Assembly (NCBI RefSeq): GCF_011326725.1
Contig: NZ_JAANCO010000001.1
Location: 186,001-250,000, forward strand
Source of the DNA: Microbacterium excoecariae
GTDB lineage: Bacteria > Actinomycetota > Actinomycetes > Actinomycetales > Microbacteriaceae
Direction: 5' to 3'
DNA: 64,000 nucleotides
Made by a program: the position numbers and the translations under genes. This document shows, piece by piece, positions 35,028 through 48,604 of this stretch. Under the pieces are notes generated by a model. That model was given only the letters and a program-made list of their open reading frames with translations. It was not told where the DNA came from and made no database searches. The first letter of the stretch is position 1. The number at the start of each line of letters is the position of its first letter.

Positions 35028-35761
35028 ATGGGTGCACAACGCGTGGTGTGGGTCACCGGGGCCGGGAGCGGGATGGGGCGCGCGAGCGCGCGCCGGCTTG
35101 CCGCGCGCGGCTTCGCCGTGGCCCTGTCGGGGAGGCGGCCGGAGGCGCTCGTCGCCGTGCGGGACGAGATTCGGGCGGCGGGCGGATCCGCCCTCGACGT
35201 CCCCCTCGACGTGGCCGACGCCGCGGCGGTGCGCGCGGCCCGAGAGCGGATCGAGGGCGACCTCGGCGACGTGACCGACGCGGTCCTCGCCGCGGGTCTG
35301 AACGCGCCGCATCGCGCCTGGGCGGACCTGACGCCCGACGAGTCCGCGCGCATCGTGGCCACGAACCTCACCGGTTCCCTCACTGTCGCGCACGAGATTC
35401 TCCCGACGATGCGACGGCGGGGCGAGGGCACCATCGTCTTCGTCTCCTCGCGTGCCGGGTGGCGGTTCGCGTCGCTCGCTGGCGTCGCGTATAGCGCCAG
35501 CAAGACGGCGGTTGGCTCCCTCGTCGAGTCCCTCAACGACGAGGAGAACGTCCACGGCATCCGCGCGTGCCATCTGTGCCCGGGCGACGTCGACAGTGAC
35601 TTCCTCGACCTCCGGCCTTCCGTGCCCGACGCCGCGGCCCGTGCGGACATGCTCACGGCCGAGGACATCGCCGACTCCGTGGAGTTCGTGCTCACCGCGC
35701 CCGGCCGCGTCTGTGTGAACGAGCTCGTCGTCACCCCCGTCAAAAAGGGTCGGGCGAGGCC

Positions 35762-35765
<4 letters not shown>
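35028..35765 (+). CDS. short-chain dehydrogenase/reductase (SDR)
   Basis: A 245-residue classical SDR: VTGAGSGMGRA, Ser in VSSRAG, YSASK, and a shorter C-terminus than the neighbours (VVTPVKKGRARP). After strand 2 it reads SGRRPE, so NADP is likely, unlike the NAD-type SDRs here. AAAGGAG at 35014-35020. Its stop overlaps the GTG of the GntR gene, so regulator and enzyme are made together. Substrate unknown. Confidence 0.8.
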
Positions 35766-40287
<4,522 letters not shown>

Positions 40288-40304
40288 GCGTCGCTCCCTC
40301 GTGT

Positions 40305-40318
40305 TGAATATACATTCA
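40305..40318. promoter_or_regulatory. putative GntR-type operator TGAATATACATTCA
   Basis: Inverted repeat TGAAT-N4-ATTCA in the 71-bp divergent region between the AKR/GH2 operon and the FAD/Fe-S oxidase. Similar half-sites to 34974-34988. Confidence 0.5.
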
Positions 40319-40358
40319 CTATCGAATGGGATACCATCCTAGCCACGTGAGGGAGAAG

Positions 40359-43151
40359 ATGGCCAGACCAACGACGATCACCCGCCTGCTCGACGACCCG
40401 CGGGTATCCACGCGCGCCATCGACGTCGCGGCGCGCGCCAACGACGCGTCGCACTACCTGCTGACGCCCCAGGGCGTCGCGACCGCCTCGGACATCGCCG
40501 ACGTCGCGAACCTTATGCGCCTCGCGACGCGGTCGGGCACCCCGCTGACATTTCGCTCGGGGGGCACGAGCCTGTCGGGCCAGGCCTCAGGCGCGGGCGT
40601 GCTCGTCGACGTCCGGCGCGCGTTCCGGCGCGTGACGGTGCAGGGCGGTGGCGCGCGCGTGCGCACGGAGCCGGGCGCCACGGTGCGGCAGGTGAATACG
40701 GCCCTCGCGCGGCACGGCTTTCGCCTGGGGCCCGACCCCGCGAGCGAGGCGGCCTGCACCATCGGCGGCGTCGTGAGCAACAACTCCAGCGGGATGGCGT
40801 GCGGGACGACCGAGAACGCCTACGAGACGCTCGACGCCCTCGTCTTCGCGCTTCCCTCGGGCACCATCGTGGACACGGCCGCGCCCGACGCCGATCGGGA
40901 CCTGGCCGCGCGCGAGCCCGCGCTCGTCGCGGGCCTTGAGCGGCTCCGCCGCCGTGTCATGGACAACCCGGAGTCGGTGCGCCGGATTCGGCAGGCCTTC
41001 GCCATGAAGAACACGATGGGATACGGGCTGAACGCATTCCTGGACCACGCATCGCCGACCCAGCTGCTCGCGCACCTCATCGTGGGGAGCGAGGGCACGC
41101 TCGCGTTCGTGGGAGAGGCGACCTTCCGGACCGTTCCCGTCCGGCCGCACGCGGCGACCGCGCTCGCGCTGTTCGCCGACCTCGACGCGGCCACCCGCGC
41201 CCTGCCGGCGCTCGTCGAATCGGGGGCGGCCGCCCTCGAACTGATGGACGCGACGAGCATCCGCGTCGGCCAGGCGCTCCCGGGCGCGCCCGAGGCCATC
41301 ATGGGGTTCACCGCAACGACCGAGGCGGCCCTTCTCGTCGAGTACCAGGCCGCGGACGGCACGGCGCTTGCGGAGGCCACGGCGCGCGGGACGCGTGCGC
41401 TCGCGGAGGCGGGCACGCTCTCGCCCGTCTCCCCGTCGACGGATCCCGTCGCCCGCCAGGCCGCGTGGCGCTTTCGGAAGGGGCTCTACGCGTCGATCGC
41501 CGGCGCCCGTCCCGCCGGCACGACGGCACTCCTGGAGGACGTCGTCGTGCCGGTCGACAAGCTCGCCGACACCTGCGCGGGGCTCCAGGATCTCTTCGCG
41601 CGCCACGCATACGCCGACAGCGTCATCTTCGGGCACGCGAAGGACGGCAACATCCACTTCATGCTCACCGACCGCTTCGAGACGCCGGAGCAGACGGCCC
41701 GGCTCGCCGCGTTCACGGAGGACATGGCCGACCTGATCCTCGGCGCGGGCGGAAACCTCAAGGCCGAGCACGGCACGGGTCGCGCGATGGCGCCATTCGT
41801 GCGGCGCCAGTACGGCGACGAGCTCTACGACGTCATGGTCGCGCTCAAGAGGCTGGTGGATCCCGCGGCGATCCTCAACCCCGGAGTCATCATCGAGGAC
41901 GACCCGTCCGCCCACCTGCGGCACATCAAGGTGACGGAGCCGATCGAGCAGGAGGCGGATCGGTGCGTCGAGTGCGGATACTGCGAGCCGGTGTGCCCCA
42001 GCCGCGACCTCACGCTGACCCCGCGGCAGCGCATCGTGGCGCGACGCGCGATCGCGGCCGCGGACGCGAGGGGCGACGCGGCGCTCGCCGCCGAGCTCCG
42101 CCGCGACTACGACTACGAGGGCGTCGCCACGTGCGCCGTGGACGGTATGTGCCAGACGGCGTGCCCCGTCCTCATCGACACCGGGGCGCTCGTGAAGCGG
42201 CTCCGCCGCGAGGCGCAGGGGCCCGTCGCGAACGCCGCCTGGAACGCGGCGGCGCGCGCGTGGGGGCCGGGCACGCGCGTCGCGTCGGCCGCGCTCACGG
42301 CGGCGCGCGCGGCGCCGAGGGTCGCGACCGCGGCCACAGACCTCGCGCGGCGCGCGGCCGGCGACGATGCCGTACCGCGGTACACGCGCGACCTGCCGCC
42401 GGGCGGGCGGGCGCGTTCGCGGCTGGCGCGCGGATCCGCCCCGGATGCGCCCGCCGCCGTGTACCTGCCCGCGTGCGTCAACACGATGTTCGGCGCCGCC
42501 GGATCCGGCATCGGGGTCGGGGAGGCGCTCGTGCGGCTGGCCGAACGCGCCGGGGTGAGCCTCGCGGTGCCCGAGGGCATCGACGCCGTCTGTTGCAGCA
42601 CGCCGTGGACCTCCAAGGGCATGACGCGGGGGCGGTCGACGATGTCGGCGCGCCTGGCGCGCGTCGTCCGCGCCGCGGCGGGTGCCACCGACGTGACGAT
42701 CATCTCGGACGCCTCGAGTTGCTCGGAGGGCTTCGCCCACGCCCTCGCGGACGAGGGGGTCACGGCGCACGTCGAGGACGCGGTCTCGTTCGCCCATCGG
42801 GTGCTCCTGCCGCGCCTGGCGCCCACGCGCGTCGCGGACAGGCTCGTGCTCCACCCGACCTGTTCGTCGTACCAGATGGGGATCGACGGCGCCCTCCGCG
42901 CGCTCGGCGAGGCCGTCGCGCGTGAGGCCGTCGTTCCCGACGCGTGGGGCTGCTGCGGCTTCGCCGGCGACCGCGGCATGCTGCACCCCGAACTCACCGC
43001 CGCCGCGACGGCCGCCGAGGCGGCCGAGGTCGCGGCACTGGCCGGCGACGCGCACGCGTCGTGCAACCGCACGTGCGAGCTCGGCATGACGCGGGCCACG
43101 GGCGAGACCTACGCCCACGTCCTCGAGCTCCTCGAGCGCGCCACGCGGTAG
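40359..43151 (+). CDS. fused FAD-binding/(Fe-S)-binding 2-hydroxyacid oxidase (GlcD-GlcF type)
   Basis: A 930-residue fusion: FAD_binding_4 domain (LTFRSGGTSLSGQASG, GGVVSNNSSGM), FAD-oxidase C-terminal domain (FGHAKDGNIHFML, KAEHGTGRAMAPF), two 4Fe-4S motifs (CVECGYCEPVCPS from Cys536; CAVDGMCQTACP), and two CCG domains (VCCSTPW, WGCCGFAGDRG). This is a single-chain equivalent of glycolate oxidase GlcD+GlcF or D-lactate dehydrogenase, feeding electrons to quinone. If the RLP here is of the transcarboxylase/hydrolase kind, glycolate is a pathway product and this enzyme would oxidise it. ATG 40359 lies just after GAGGGAG; an upstream ATG at 40326 has no ribosome site. D-lactate or another 2-hydroxyacid is the alternative substrate. 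Confidence 0.85.
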   Translation: MARPTTITRLLDDPRVSTRAIDVAARANDASHYLLTPQGVATASDIADVANLMRLATRSGTPLTFRSGGTSLSGQASGAGVLVDVRRAFRRVTVQGGGARVRTEPGATVRQVNTALARHGFRLGPDPASEAACTIGGVVSNNSSGMACGTTENAYETLDALVFALPSGTIVDTAAPDADRDLAAREPALVAGLERLRRRVMDNPESVRRIRQAFAMKNTMGYGLNAFLDHASPTQLLAHLIVGSEGTLAFVGEATFRTVPVRPHAATALALFADLDAATRALPALVESGAAALELMDATSIRVGQALPGAPEAIMGFTATTEAALLVEYQAADGTALAEATARGTRALAEAGTLSPVSPSTDPVARQAAWRFRKGLYASIAGARPAGTTALLEDVVVPVDKLADTCAGLQDLFARHAYADSVIFGHAKDGNIHFMLTDRFETPEQTARLAAFTEDMADLILGAGGNLKAEHGTGRAMAPFVRRQYGDELYDVMVALKRLVDPAAILNPGVIIEDDPSAHLRHIKVTEPIEQEADRCVECGYCEPVCPSRDLTLTPRQRIVARRAIAAADARGDAALAAELRRDYDYEGVATCAVDGMCQTACPVLIDTGALVKRLRREAQGPVANAAWNAAARAWGPGTRVASAALTAARAAPRVATAATDLARRAAGDDAVPRYTRDLPPGGRARSRLARGSAPDAPAAVYLPACVNTMFGAAGSGIGVGEALVRLAERAGVSLAVPEGIDAVCCSTPWTSKGMTRGRSTMSARLARVVRAAAGATDVTIISDASSCSEGFAHALADEGVTAHVEDAVSFAHRVLLPRLAPTRVADRLVLHPTCSSYQMGIDGALRALGEAVAREAVVPDAWGCCGFAGDRGMLHPELTAAATAAEAAEVAALAGDAHASCNRTCELGMTRATGETYAHVLELLERATR

Positions 43152-43155
43152 CCGG

Positions 43156-44187
43156 TCAGGCGGCGCCGGGCGGCGCCGTCGACGCGCGCTCGATCAGCGT
43201 GGGCGGGAAGGTCCGGTGCGACGGCTGCTCGCCGCGCGTGATCTGCGCGTGCAGCATCCGGAAGATCTCCTCGCCCATGCTCCGAAAATCCATGCGCATC
43301 GTCGTGAGCGCCGGAGAGAAGTGCGCCGCGATCGGCATGTCGTCCACGCCGACGATCGAGAAATCCCTCGGCGCGACGAGTCCACGAGCGCGCATCTCGC
43401 TGAGGAATCCGAGGGCGATCTCGTCGTTGGCCGTCACGACCGCGGTAAAGTCCGACGCCCGCAGCTGCACGGCGGCCCACTGGCCGGATCCGGCCCCCCA
43501 GTCCCGCGCCCCCTCGACGACGCGGGCGGGCAGCCCCCGCTCCGCCATGGCGTCTCGATATCCCTGCGCGCGCCCGCGCGCCTCGTTGCGCGTGCGCGGG
43601 CCCGCGACGTGCACGACGCGCTCGTGGCCGAGGTCGAGCAGGTGTCGCGTGGCGAGGTACCCCGCCGCGCGCGAGTCCGTGCCGACCGATGTGGCGAACA
43701 CGTGGGGCCGCTCGGACACCGTGATCGTCGGGAGCGGCGAGATGACCTCGAGAAGGCGCTCCTCCCCCTGCACCGGCGTCGACAGCACGATGCCGTCCAC
43801 CTGGCTCGAGAGCATGCGGTCGATCGCACGAAGCGCCTCGGGCTCCCACCCCACGGCCTCGAGATCGAGGTCGAGCTGTGTAATGACGAGAGTGAACTCG
43901 ACGTCACGGGCGGCCCGGCTGAGGCCGGTCAGGAGCTCCGCGCTTCCGTACACGAGCCCGCCGAGCGCGAGGACGCCGATCGTGTCGGTGCGGCTGAGCC
44001 GCAGGTTGCTCGCCGTCTGATTCCGGCGGTACCCCAGGTCATCGATCGCTTCCGCGATGCGCGCGCGCGTGTCGTCGCCTACGTATCCGCGCCCCGTGAA
44101 GAACCGCGAGACGGTCTGCTTCGAGACGCCGGCCCGCTCGGCGACGTCGCCCATTGTGGGGCGGTCGAGGGGAGCCGCGGCGCTCAT
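43156..44187 (-). CDS. LacI-family transcriptional regulator (second)
   Basis: A 343-residue LacI repressor: helix-turn-helix TMGDVAERAGVSKQTVSRFF, hinge, and sensor domain (ITVSERPHVFATSVGTD, VVTANDEIALGFL, VGVDDMPIAAHFSPAL). ATG 44187 is preferred because AAAGG sits six bases upstream; the ATG at 44193 directly abuts it. Divergent from the nucleoside-hydrolase-like/ABC importer C operon; the intervening 146 bp contain two copies of GTTATCGATCACC plus a TTGGTCAACCGGTT site, so the operon appears to be under two regulators. Confidence 0.88.
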   Translation of the reverse strand: MSAAAPLDRPTMGDVAERAGVSKQTVSRFFTGRGYVGDDTRARIAEAIDDLGYRRNQTASNLRLSRTDTIGVLALGGLVYGSAELLTGLSRAARDVEFTLVITQLDLDLEAVGWEPEALRAIDRMLSSQVDGIVLSTPVQGEERLLEVISPLPTITVSERPHVFATSVGTDSRAAGYLATRHLLDLGHERVVHVAGPRTRNEARGRAQGYRDAMAERGLPARVVEGARDWGAGSGQWAAVQLRASDFTAVVTANDEIALGFLSEMRARGLVAPRDFSIVGVDDMPIAAHFSPALTTMRMDFRSMGEEIFRMLHAQITRGEQPSHRTFPPTLIERASTAPPGAA

Positions 44188-44246
44188 GCCCATCCTTTCG
44201 CGGGGTCACACATAACGAAGATGTAACACTCCGTCATCCACTATAG

Positions 44247-44282
44247 GTTATCGATCACCGACGACATAAGTTATCGATCACC
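44247..44282. promoter_or_regulatory. tandem putative LacI operators (two GTTATCGATCACC)
   Basis: Identical 13-mers at 44247-44259 and 44270-44282, start-to-start 23 bp (about two helical turns). Each is near-palindromic around ATCGAT. Upstream of the importer C operon and downstream of the divergent LacI start. Confidence 0.65.
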
Positions 44283-44285
44283 TAA

Positions 44286-44299
44286 TTGGTCAACCGGTT
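44286..44299. promoter_or_regulatory. putative GntR operator 3 (TTGGTCAACCGGTT)
   Basis: Same 14-mer as at 1979 and 4277, here 34 bases before the ATG of the second nucleoside-hydrolase-like gene and directly after the second LacI operator. Links this operon to the apionate regulator at 3498. Confidence 0.7.
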
Positions 44300-44333
44300 C
44301 TCAATGACGAGTCCCTAGGAGAGTCCACCGACA

Positions 44334-45383
44334 ATGACGCGCATCCCCTCCCCTGACACGCCCCCGCGGCCCGGGCTTCGTTCCTGGACGCTCGGGGACT
44401 ACCCCTGGCAGGCCATCCCGCCCGTCTCCGGCGCGCGCTATCGCGTGATCATCGACAACGACTTCTCGGGCGACCCGGACGACCTCTTCCAGCTCGTCCA
44501 CCACCTCCTGTCGCCGAACGTCGACATCCGTGCTGTGGTCGCGAGCCACCTGTCCCCCGGGGATCCGTTCGACCCGAGCCCCGCGAGCGCCCAGAACGCC
44601 GACGCGGTCGCGCGGGATGTCTTCGCCCGCATGGGCCTCGCCTCCCACGAGGTGATCGCCCGCGGCGCCAACGATCGGCTCGTCGACCGGCAGACCCCCC
44701 AGGCGTCCGCCGCCGCCGCCGCCATCGTTGCGGAGGCGATGCGCGACGCGGACACCCCGCTCCTCTACCTCGCGGGCGGCGGCCTGACCGACCTCGCGTC
44801 CGCGCTGCTCATCGAGCCCCGGATCGCGGACCGCATGACCCTCGTCTGGATCGGCGGCAACGAGCACGATGACCTCGCGAGCCCGCCCCCCGAGGCGATG
44901 CCGATCGAGTACAACCTCCTCATCGACGTGACCGCGGCGCAGGTGGTGTTCAACGACTCGACGCTCCCCATCTGGCAGGTACCGCGCAACATGTACCGCC
45001 AGTGCCTCGTCTCCGAGGCCGAGTTGCGCCTGCGCGTCGCGAACCAGGGCGCGCTCGGCCGATACCTCTACGACGAGCTCGCCGAGGTGCAGCGCCGGGC
45101 CGCCGGCCAGGGGCGCGGCCCGGGCGAGACCTACGCGCTTGGGGATTCTCCCCTCGTGCTCGTGTCGGCGCTCCAGTCCCTGTTCGAGGCCGACTCGTCC
45201 TCGAGCCTCCACGTCACGATGCCCACCCCCGAGCTGCGCGAGGACGGGAGCTACGCGCCCCGCCCGGATGCCCGCCCGCTGCGCGTGTTCACGTGGCTCG
45301 ACACGCGCCTCATGTTCGAAGACATGTTCCTCAAGCTCGCCGAGTTCGTCGCCTGGAGCGAGCGTCGCCACGACGGCCACTGA
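44334..45383 (+). CDS. nucleoside-hydrolase-like protein (second of two)
   Basis: A 349-residue intracellular protein of the nucleoside hydrolase fold with a longer N-terminus than the first copy. The calcium motif reads IIDNDFSGDPDD (Asp41, Asp43, Asp49, Asp50), close to the classical DTDxGxDD; EYNLLIDVTAAQVVFND and PIWQVPRNMY match the ligand and substrate regions. It shares LHHLLSPNVDIRAVV/VHALLSPTLDIRGIV-type segments with the copy at 11450, so the two are relatives under the same operator. It opens the importer C operon. A furanosidase role on an imported glycoside or nucleoside salvage are both possible; context favours the former. Confidence 0.75.
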   Translation: MTRIPSPDTPPRPGLRSWTLGDYPWQAIPPVSGARYRVIIDNDFSGDPDDLFQLVHHLLSPNVDIRAVVASHLSPGDPFDPSPASAQNADAVARDVFARMGLASHEVIARGANDRLVDRQTPQASAAAAAIVAEAMRDADTPLLYLAGGGLTDLASALLIEPRIADRMTLVWIGGNEHDDLASPPPEAMPIEYNLLIDVTAAQVVFNDSTLPIWQVPRNMYRQCLVSEAELRLRVANQGALGRYLYDELAEVQRRAAGQGRGPGETYALGDSPLVLVSALQSLFEADSSSSLHVTMPTPELREDGSYAPRPDARPLRVFTWLDTRLMFEDMFLKLAEFVAWSERRHDGH

Positions 45384-45416
45384 GCCCTCACCACCCGAAA
45401 GAGATTGGACACACCG

Positions 45417-46670
45417 ATGAAGAAGAACCTTTCCCTGGGCATTGGCGCCCTCGGAGCAACCGCACTCATCCTCACGGGGTGCAGCGGATCCGGCGATGAC
45501 GCCGACGCGCTGACCGTGTGGATCCCGACCCAGGAGGGCAGCCAGAGCGACGCGATCGCCTCGCTCGAGGAGGGCTTCGAGGCGGCGCACGAGGGCGTCG
45601 ACGTGGAGTTCGAGGAGCGCTCGATCGACCAGCACAAGGAGGCCATGCGGCAGACCGCGGGCACGAACTCCGGCCCCGACGTCTACTGGTACTGGGAGGG
45701 TGCGGGCCTCGGCGGCGAGCTCGTCGACGTCGGCGTCAGCCTCGACCTCACCGACTACTACGCGGAGTACGGCTGGGAGGACCGCTTCACGCCGGCCTCT
45801 CTCGCCGGAATCACGCAGTACGGCGGGTTCCACGGCGTGCCGTGGACCCTCCAGGGCGAGGGCATCTACTACAACAAGGCGCTGTTCGCCGAGGCCGGCA
45901 TCGACGAGGCGCCCACCACGTACGACGAGCTCGTCTCGGCCGCGGACGCGCTCGTGGGCGCGGGCATCACGCCGATCGAGTTCGGCGGCACCGTGAACTG
46001 GCACGTCATGCGCCTGCTCGACGCACTCGTCGAGACGGAGTGCGGCGCGGACACGGCCGACGCGCTCAACACGGGCGACGGCGACTGGGCCGCGGAGTCG
46101 TGCGTGACCGCTGCGTTCACGGAGCTGAAGACCTGGGGCGACACGTACCTCAATGAGGGCTTCATGGGCATCAGCAACGACGACTCGAGCCAGCTGTTCT
46201 ACTCGGGCGACGCCGCGATGGCGTTCGAGGGCACGTGGTTCAACGCGAACGCGGTCGACAACGGCATGGATCCGGAGAACATCGGGATCATCCCCTTCCC
46301 GACCGGCACGGATCGCCTCTACGGCTTCGGCGAGGGCTACTTCATCAACGCCGCGACCGAGAACCCGGACCTGGCGGCCGAGCTCCTCGACTACATGACC
46401 TCGCTCGAGGGCCAGGAGATCGCCGGCTCAGCGTGGGGCGCGATCCCCGTCAACGCCGAGGCTCCCGTCGACGAGAGCAACCCGCTGAATGTCGTCTGGG
46501 CCGACATCTTCGCCACGGCCGACGCGGGCATGTACGCGAACAACGACCAGAACCTGACCACCGCCGAGACCACCGAGTACTGGCGGATCCAGAACTCCGT
46601 CCTCACGGGCGACCTCGATCCGGCGGATGCGGGCGCCGAGTTCCAGGCGTTCCGCGAGGCGAACAGCTGA
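45417..46670 (+). CDS. ABC sugar importer C, solute-binding lipoprotein
   Basis: A 417-residue lipoprotein with lipobox LILTGCSG (Cys about 22) and a CUT1 binding fold (WTLQGEGIYYNKALFAEAG, GDAAMAFEGTWFN, EYWRIQNSVL). Start ATG 45417 gives a compact signal (KKNLSLGIGALG). Located between the nucleoside-hydrolase-like gene and two permeases. It shows no close likeness to the binding proteins of A, B or D beyond the family level, so its ligand is probably different. Confidence 0.88.
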   Translation: MKKNLSLGIGALGATALILTGCSGSGDDADALTVWIPTQEGSQSDAIASLEEGFEAAHEGVDVEFEERSIDQHKEAMRQTAGTNSGPDVYWYWEGAGLGGELVDVGVSLDLTDYYAEYGWEDRFTPASLAGITQYGGFHGVPWTLQGEGIYYNKALFAEAGIDEAPTTYDELVSAADALVGAGITPIEFGGTVNWHVMRLLDALVETECGADTADALNTGDGDWAAESCVTAAFTELKTWGDTYLNEGFMGISNDDSSQLFYSGDAAMAFEGTWFNANAVDNGMDPENIGIIPFPTGTDRLYGFGEGYFINAATENPDLAAELLDYMTSLEGQEIAGSAWGAIPVNAEAPVDESNPLNVVWADIFATADAGMYANNDQNLTTAETTEYWRIQNSVLTGDLDPADAGAEFQAFREANS

Positions 46671-46676
46671 TCGCGC

Positions 46677-46702
46677 GGGGCCCCGCCCTCCCGCGGGGCC
46701 CC
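46677..46702 (+). terminator. intercistronic hairpin between importer C binding protein and permease
   Basis: Perfect 10-bp stem GGGGCCCCGC (46677-46686) with GCGGGGCCCC (46693-46702), loop CCTCCC, six bases after the stop codon. Same position as the hairpins of importers B and D. Confidence 0.6.
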
Positions 46703-46738
46703 CGTCCGCCGTCCGCTCCCACCAGAGAGGCCTTCTCG

Positions 46739-47668
46739 ATGTCGACTGTCTCCATCGTCACGCAGGGGCGCCAGAAAAAGCGCCCGACGCCGCCCCATCG
46801 GCGCTTCTCGCGCGCGCTGCCGTACCTGATCCCCGCCGTCGTCCTGTACGGCTGGTTCCTCGTCTACCCCATGCTCGACGCCGTCCGGCTGTCGTTCTTC
46901 CGCTGGTCCGGGTTCCGGACCGAGGAGGCCGAGTGGGTGGGCTGGGACAACTACATCCGCCTTTTCACGGCGGATCCGGTCTTCTGGACCGCACTGCGCA
47001 ACTCCGTCATCTGGGTCGTGCTCTCGCTCATCGTGCCGACCGTGATCGCGCTTCTTCTCGCGCTCGGGCTGAACCGCAAGATGGTCGGGCGCAACCTTAT
47101 GCGCGCGGTCTTCTACATTCCGGCCGTGTTCGCGCTCATCACGGTGGCCGCGATGTGGCGCTGGATTTACAATCCCACCCTCGGCTTCGTCAACCAGACG
47201 CTGACCGCCATCGGGCTGGGTGAGTGGACGCAATCCTGGCTCGGGGATCCCGCCTTCGCTCTCGGATCCGTGTTCGTCGCCAGCATCTGGCAGGGCGTCG
47301 GCTTCAGCATGGTGCTGTTCCTCGCCGGGCTCCAGACCGTGCCTACCGAGCTTGTTGAGGCCGCGAAGCTCGACGGCGCGAACGCGTGGCAGCGCTTCTG
47401 GGCCGTGACAGTGCCGGCGCTTCGGCCGACGACGGTCGTGGTTGTGATCCTGACGATCATCAACTCGCTCAAGGTCTTCGACCTCGTCGTCGGTATGACG
47501 GGCGGCGGCCCGGCGCAGTCGACGCAGATGCTCGCCCTGTGGTCCTACACGCAATCCTTCACCAACCACGACTTCGGCATGGGTGGCGCCGTCGCCACCG
47601 TGCTGCTCATCGTCACGCTCGCCCTGGTCATCCCGTACATGGCGTGGTCGATGAGGGAGGAAGACTGA
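46739..47668 (+). CDS. ABC sugar importer C, permease 1 (MalF type)
   Basis: A 309-residue CUT1 permease with a basic N-terminus (RQKKRPTPPHRR), six helices and EAA loop TELVEAAKLDGANAWQRF. GAGAGG at 46725-46730 precedes ATG 46739. Its stop shares a base with the next start (TGATG). Confidence 0.9.
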   Translation: MSTVSIVTQGRQKKRPTPPHRRFSRALPYLIPAVVLYGWFLVYPMLDAVRLSFFRWSGFRTEEAEWVGWDNYIRLFTADPVFWTALRNSVIWVVLSLIVPTVIALLLALGLNRKMVGRNLMRAVFYIPAVFALITVAAMWRWIYNPTLGFVNQTLTAIGLGEWTQSWLGDPAFALGSVFVASIWQGVGFSMVLFLAGLQTVPTELVEAAKLDGANAWQRFWAVTVPALRPTTVVVVILTIINSLKVFDLVVGMTGGGPAQSTQMLALWSYTQSFTNHDFGMGGAVATVLLIVTLALVIPYMAWSMREED

Positions 47669-48543
47669 TGACGACGCTCACGAACATCGGCGCGGTCCGC
47701 CCCGCCCCCGCACGCGGCGGGCGCGACTACGTGGGAATCGGGCTGTGGATCGCGCTCGCGGTGACCGCCCTCCTCTGGTTCCTGCCGCTCTACCTCATGT
47801 TCATGACCTCGGTGAAGGGGCTCCCGGACATCAACTCCTCGCCCATGTGGGCGCTACCGTCCTCGTGGGAGTGGGGCAATTACGCCGACGCAATCGACAC
47901 GGGCGACCTCTGGGTGACCGCCGGGAACAGCCTCTTGATCGCCGCGATCAAGGTTCCGCTCGGGCTGGGTCTCGCGGCGGCGGCGGCGTTCGCCCTCGCG
48001 CGGATTCGGTTCCGCGGATCGCGCATCACAATGATGGTCATCGCCGTGGGATCCATGGTGCCGATTCAGATCGGTCTCGGCCCGTTGTTCAGCACGATGC
48101 TGGAGCTCGACCTGCTCGACTCGCGCCTCGGTCTCGTGCTGCCATACCTGGCGTTCGGCATCCCGTACCAGATCTTCGTCCTCTACGGCTTCTTCCGGGG
48201 CGTCCCGGACGAGTTGGAGGAGTCCGCGCGGATCGACGGAGCCTCGACGTTCCGCATCTTCTGGCAGATCATCCTGCCGCTGGCCAAGCCGGCCCTCGCC
48301 GCTCTGTTCGTACTCGACTTCGTCGCAACGTGGAACGAGTACGCGATGGCCACGACCCTGCTGCGGTCGCAGGACAACTGGACCATCCCGTTGGCCGTGC
48401 AGAGCTTCTCCACTCAGCACGGCACGGACTACGGCCCGATGAACGCCTTCATCTTCATGTCCGCGATCCCGGTCCTGCTGGTGTATCTCCTCTTCCAGCG
48501 CTACTTCGTTCAGGGGGCGCTCGCGGGCGCCGTGAAGGGGTAG
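47668..48543 (+). CDS. ABC sugar importer C, permease 2 (MalG type)
   Basis: A 291-residue CUT1 permease: six helices, EAA loop DELEESARIDGASTFRIF, and the C-terminal GALAGAVKG. Last gene of the importer C operon, ended by a strong hairpin shared with the convergent GH78 gene. No ATPase follows. Confidence 0.9.
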   Translation: MTTLTNIGAVRPAPARGGRDYVGIGLWIALAVTALLWFLPLYLMFMTSVKGLPDINSSPMWALPSSWEWGNYADAIDTGDLWVTAGNSLLIAAIKVPLGLGLAAAAAFALARIRFRGSRITMMVIAVGSMVPIQIGLGPLFSTMLELDLLDSRLGLVLPYLAFGIPYQIFVLYGFFRGVPDELEESARIDGASTFRIFWQIILPLAKPALAALFVLDFVATWNEYAMATTLLRSQDNWTIPLAVQSFSTQHGTDYGPMNAFIFMSAIPVLLVYLLFQRYFVQGALAGAVKG

Positions 48544-48552
48544 CTTCGTCGG

Positions 48553-48598
48553 CAGCGCGGCGCCCCTCCTCCCGGTCGGGAGGAGGGGCGCCGCGCTG
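48553..48598. terminator. bidirectional terminator hairpin
   Basis: A perfect 21-bp stem (48553-48573 with 48578-48598) and loop GGTC between the convergent permease and GH78 genes. Confidence 0.9.
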
Positions 48599-48604
48599 TG
48601 GGTG

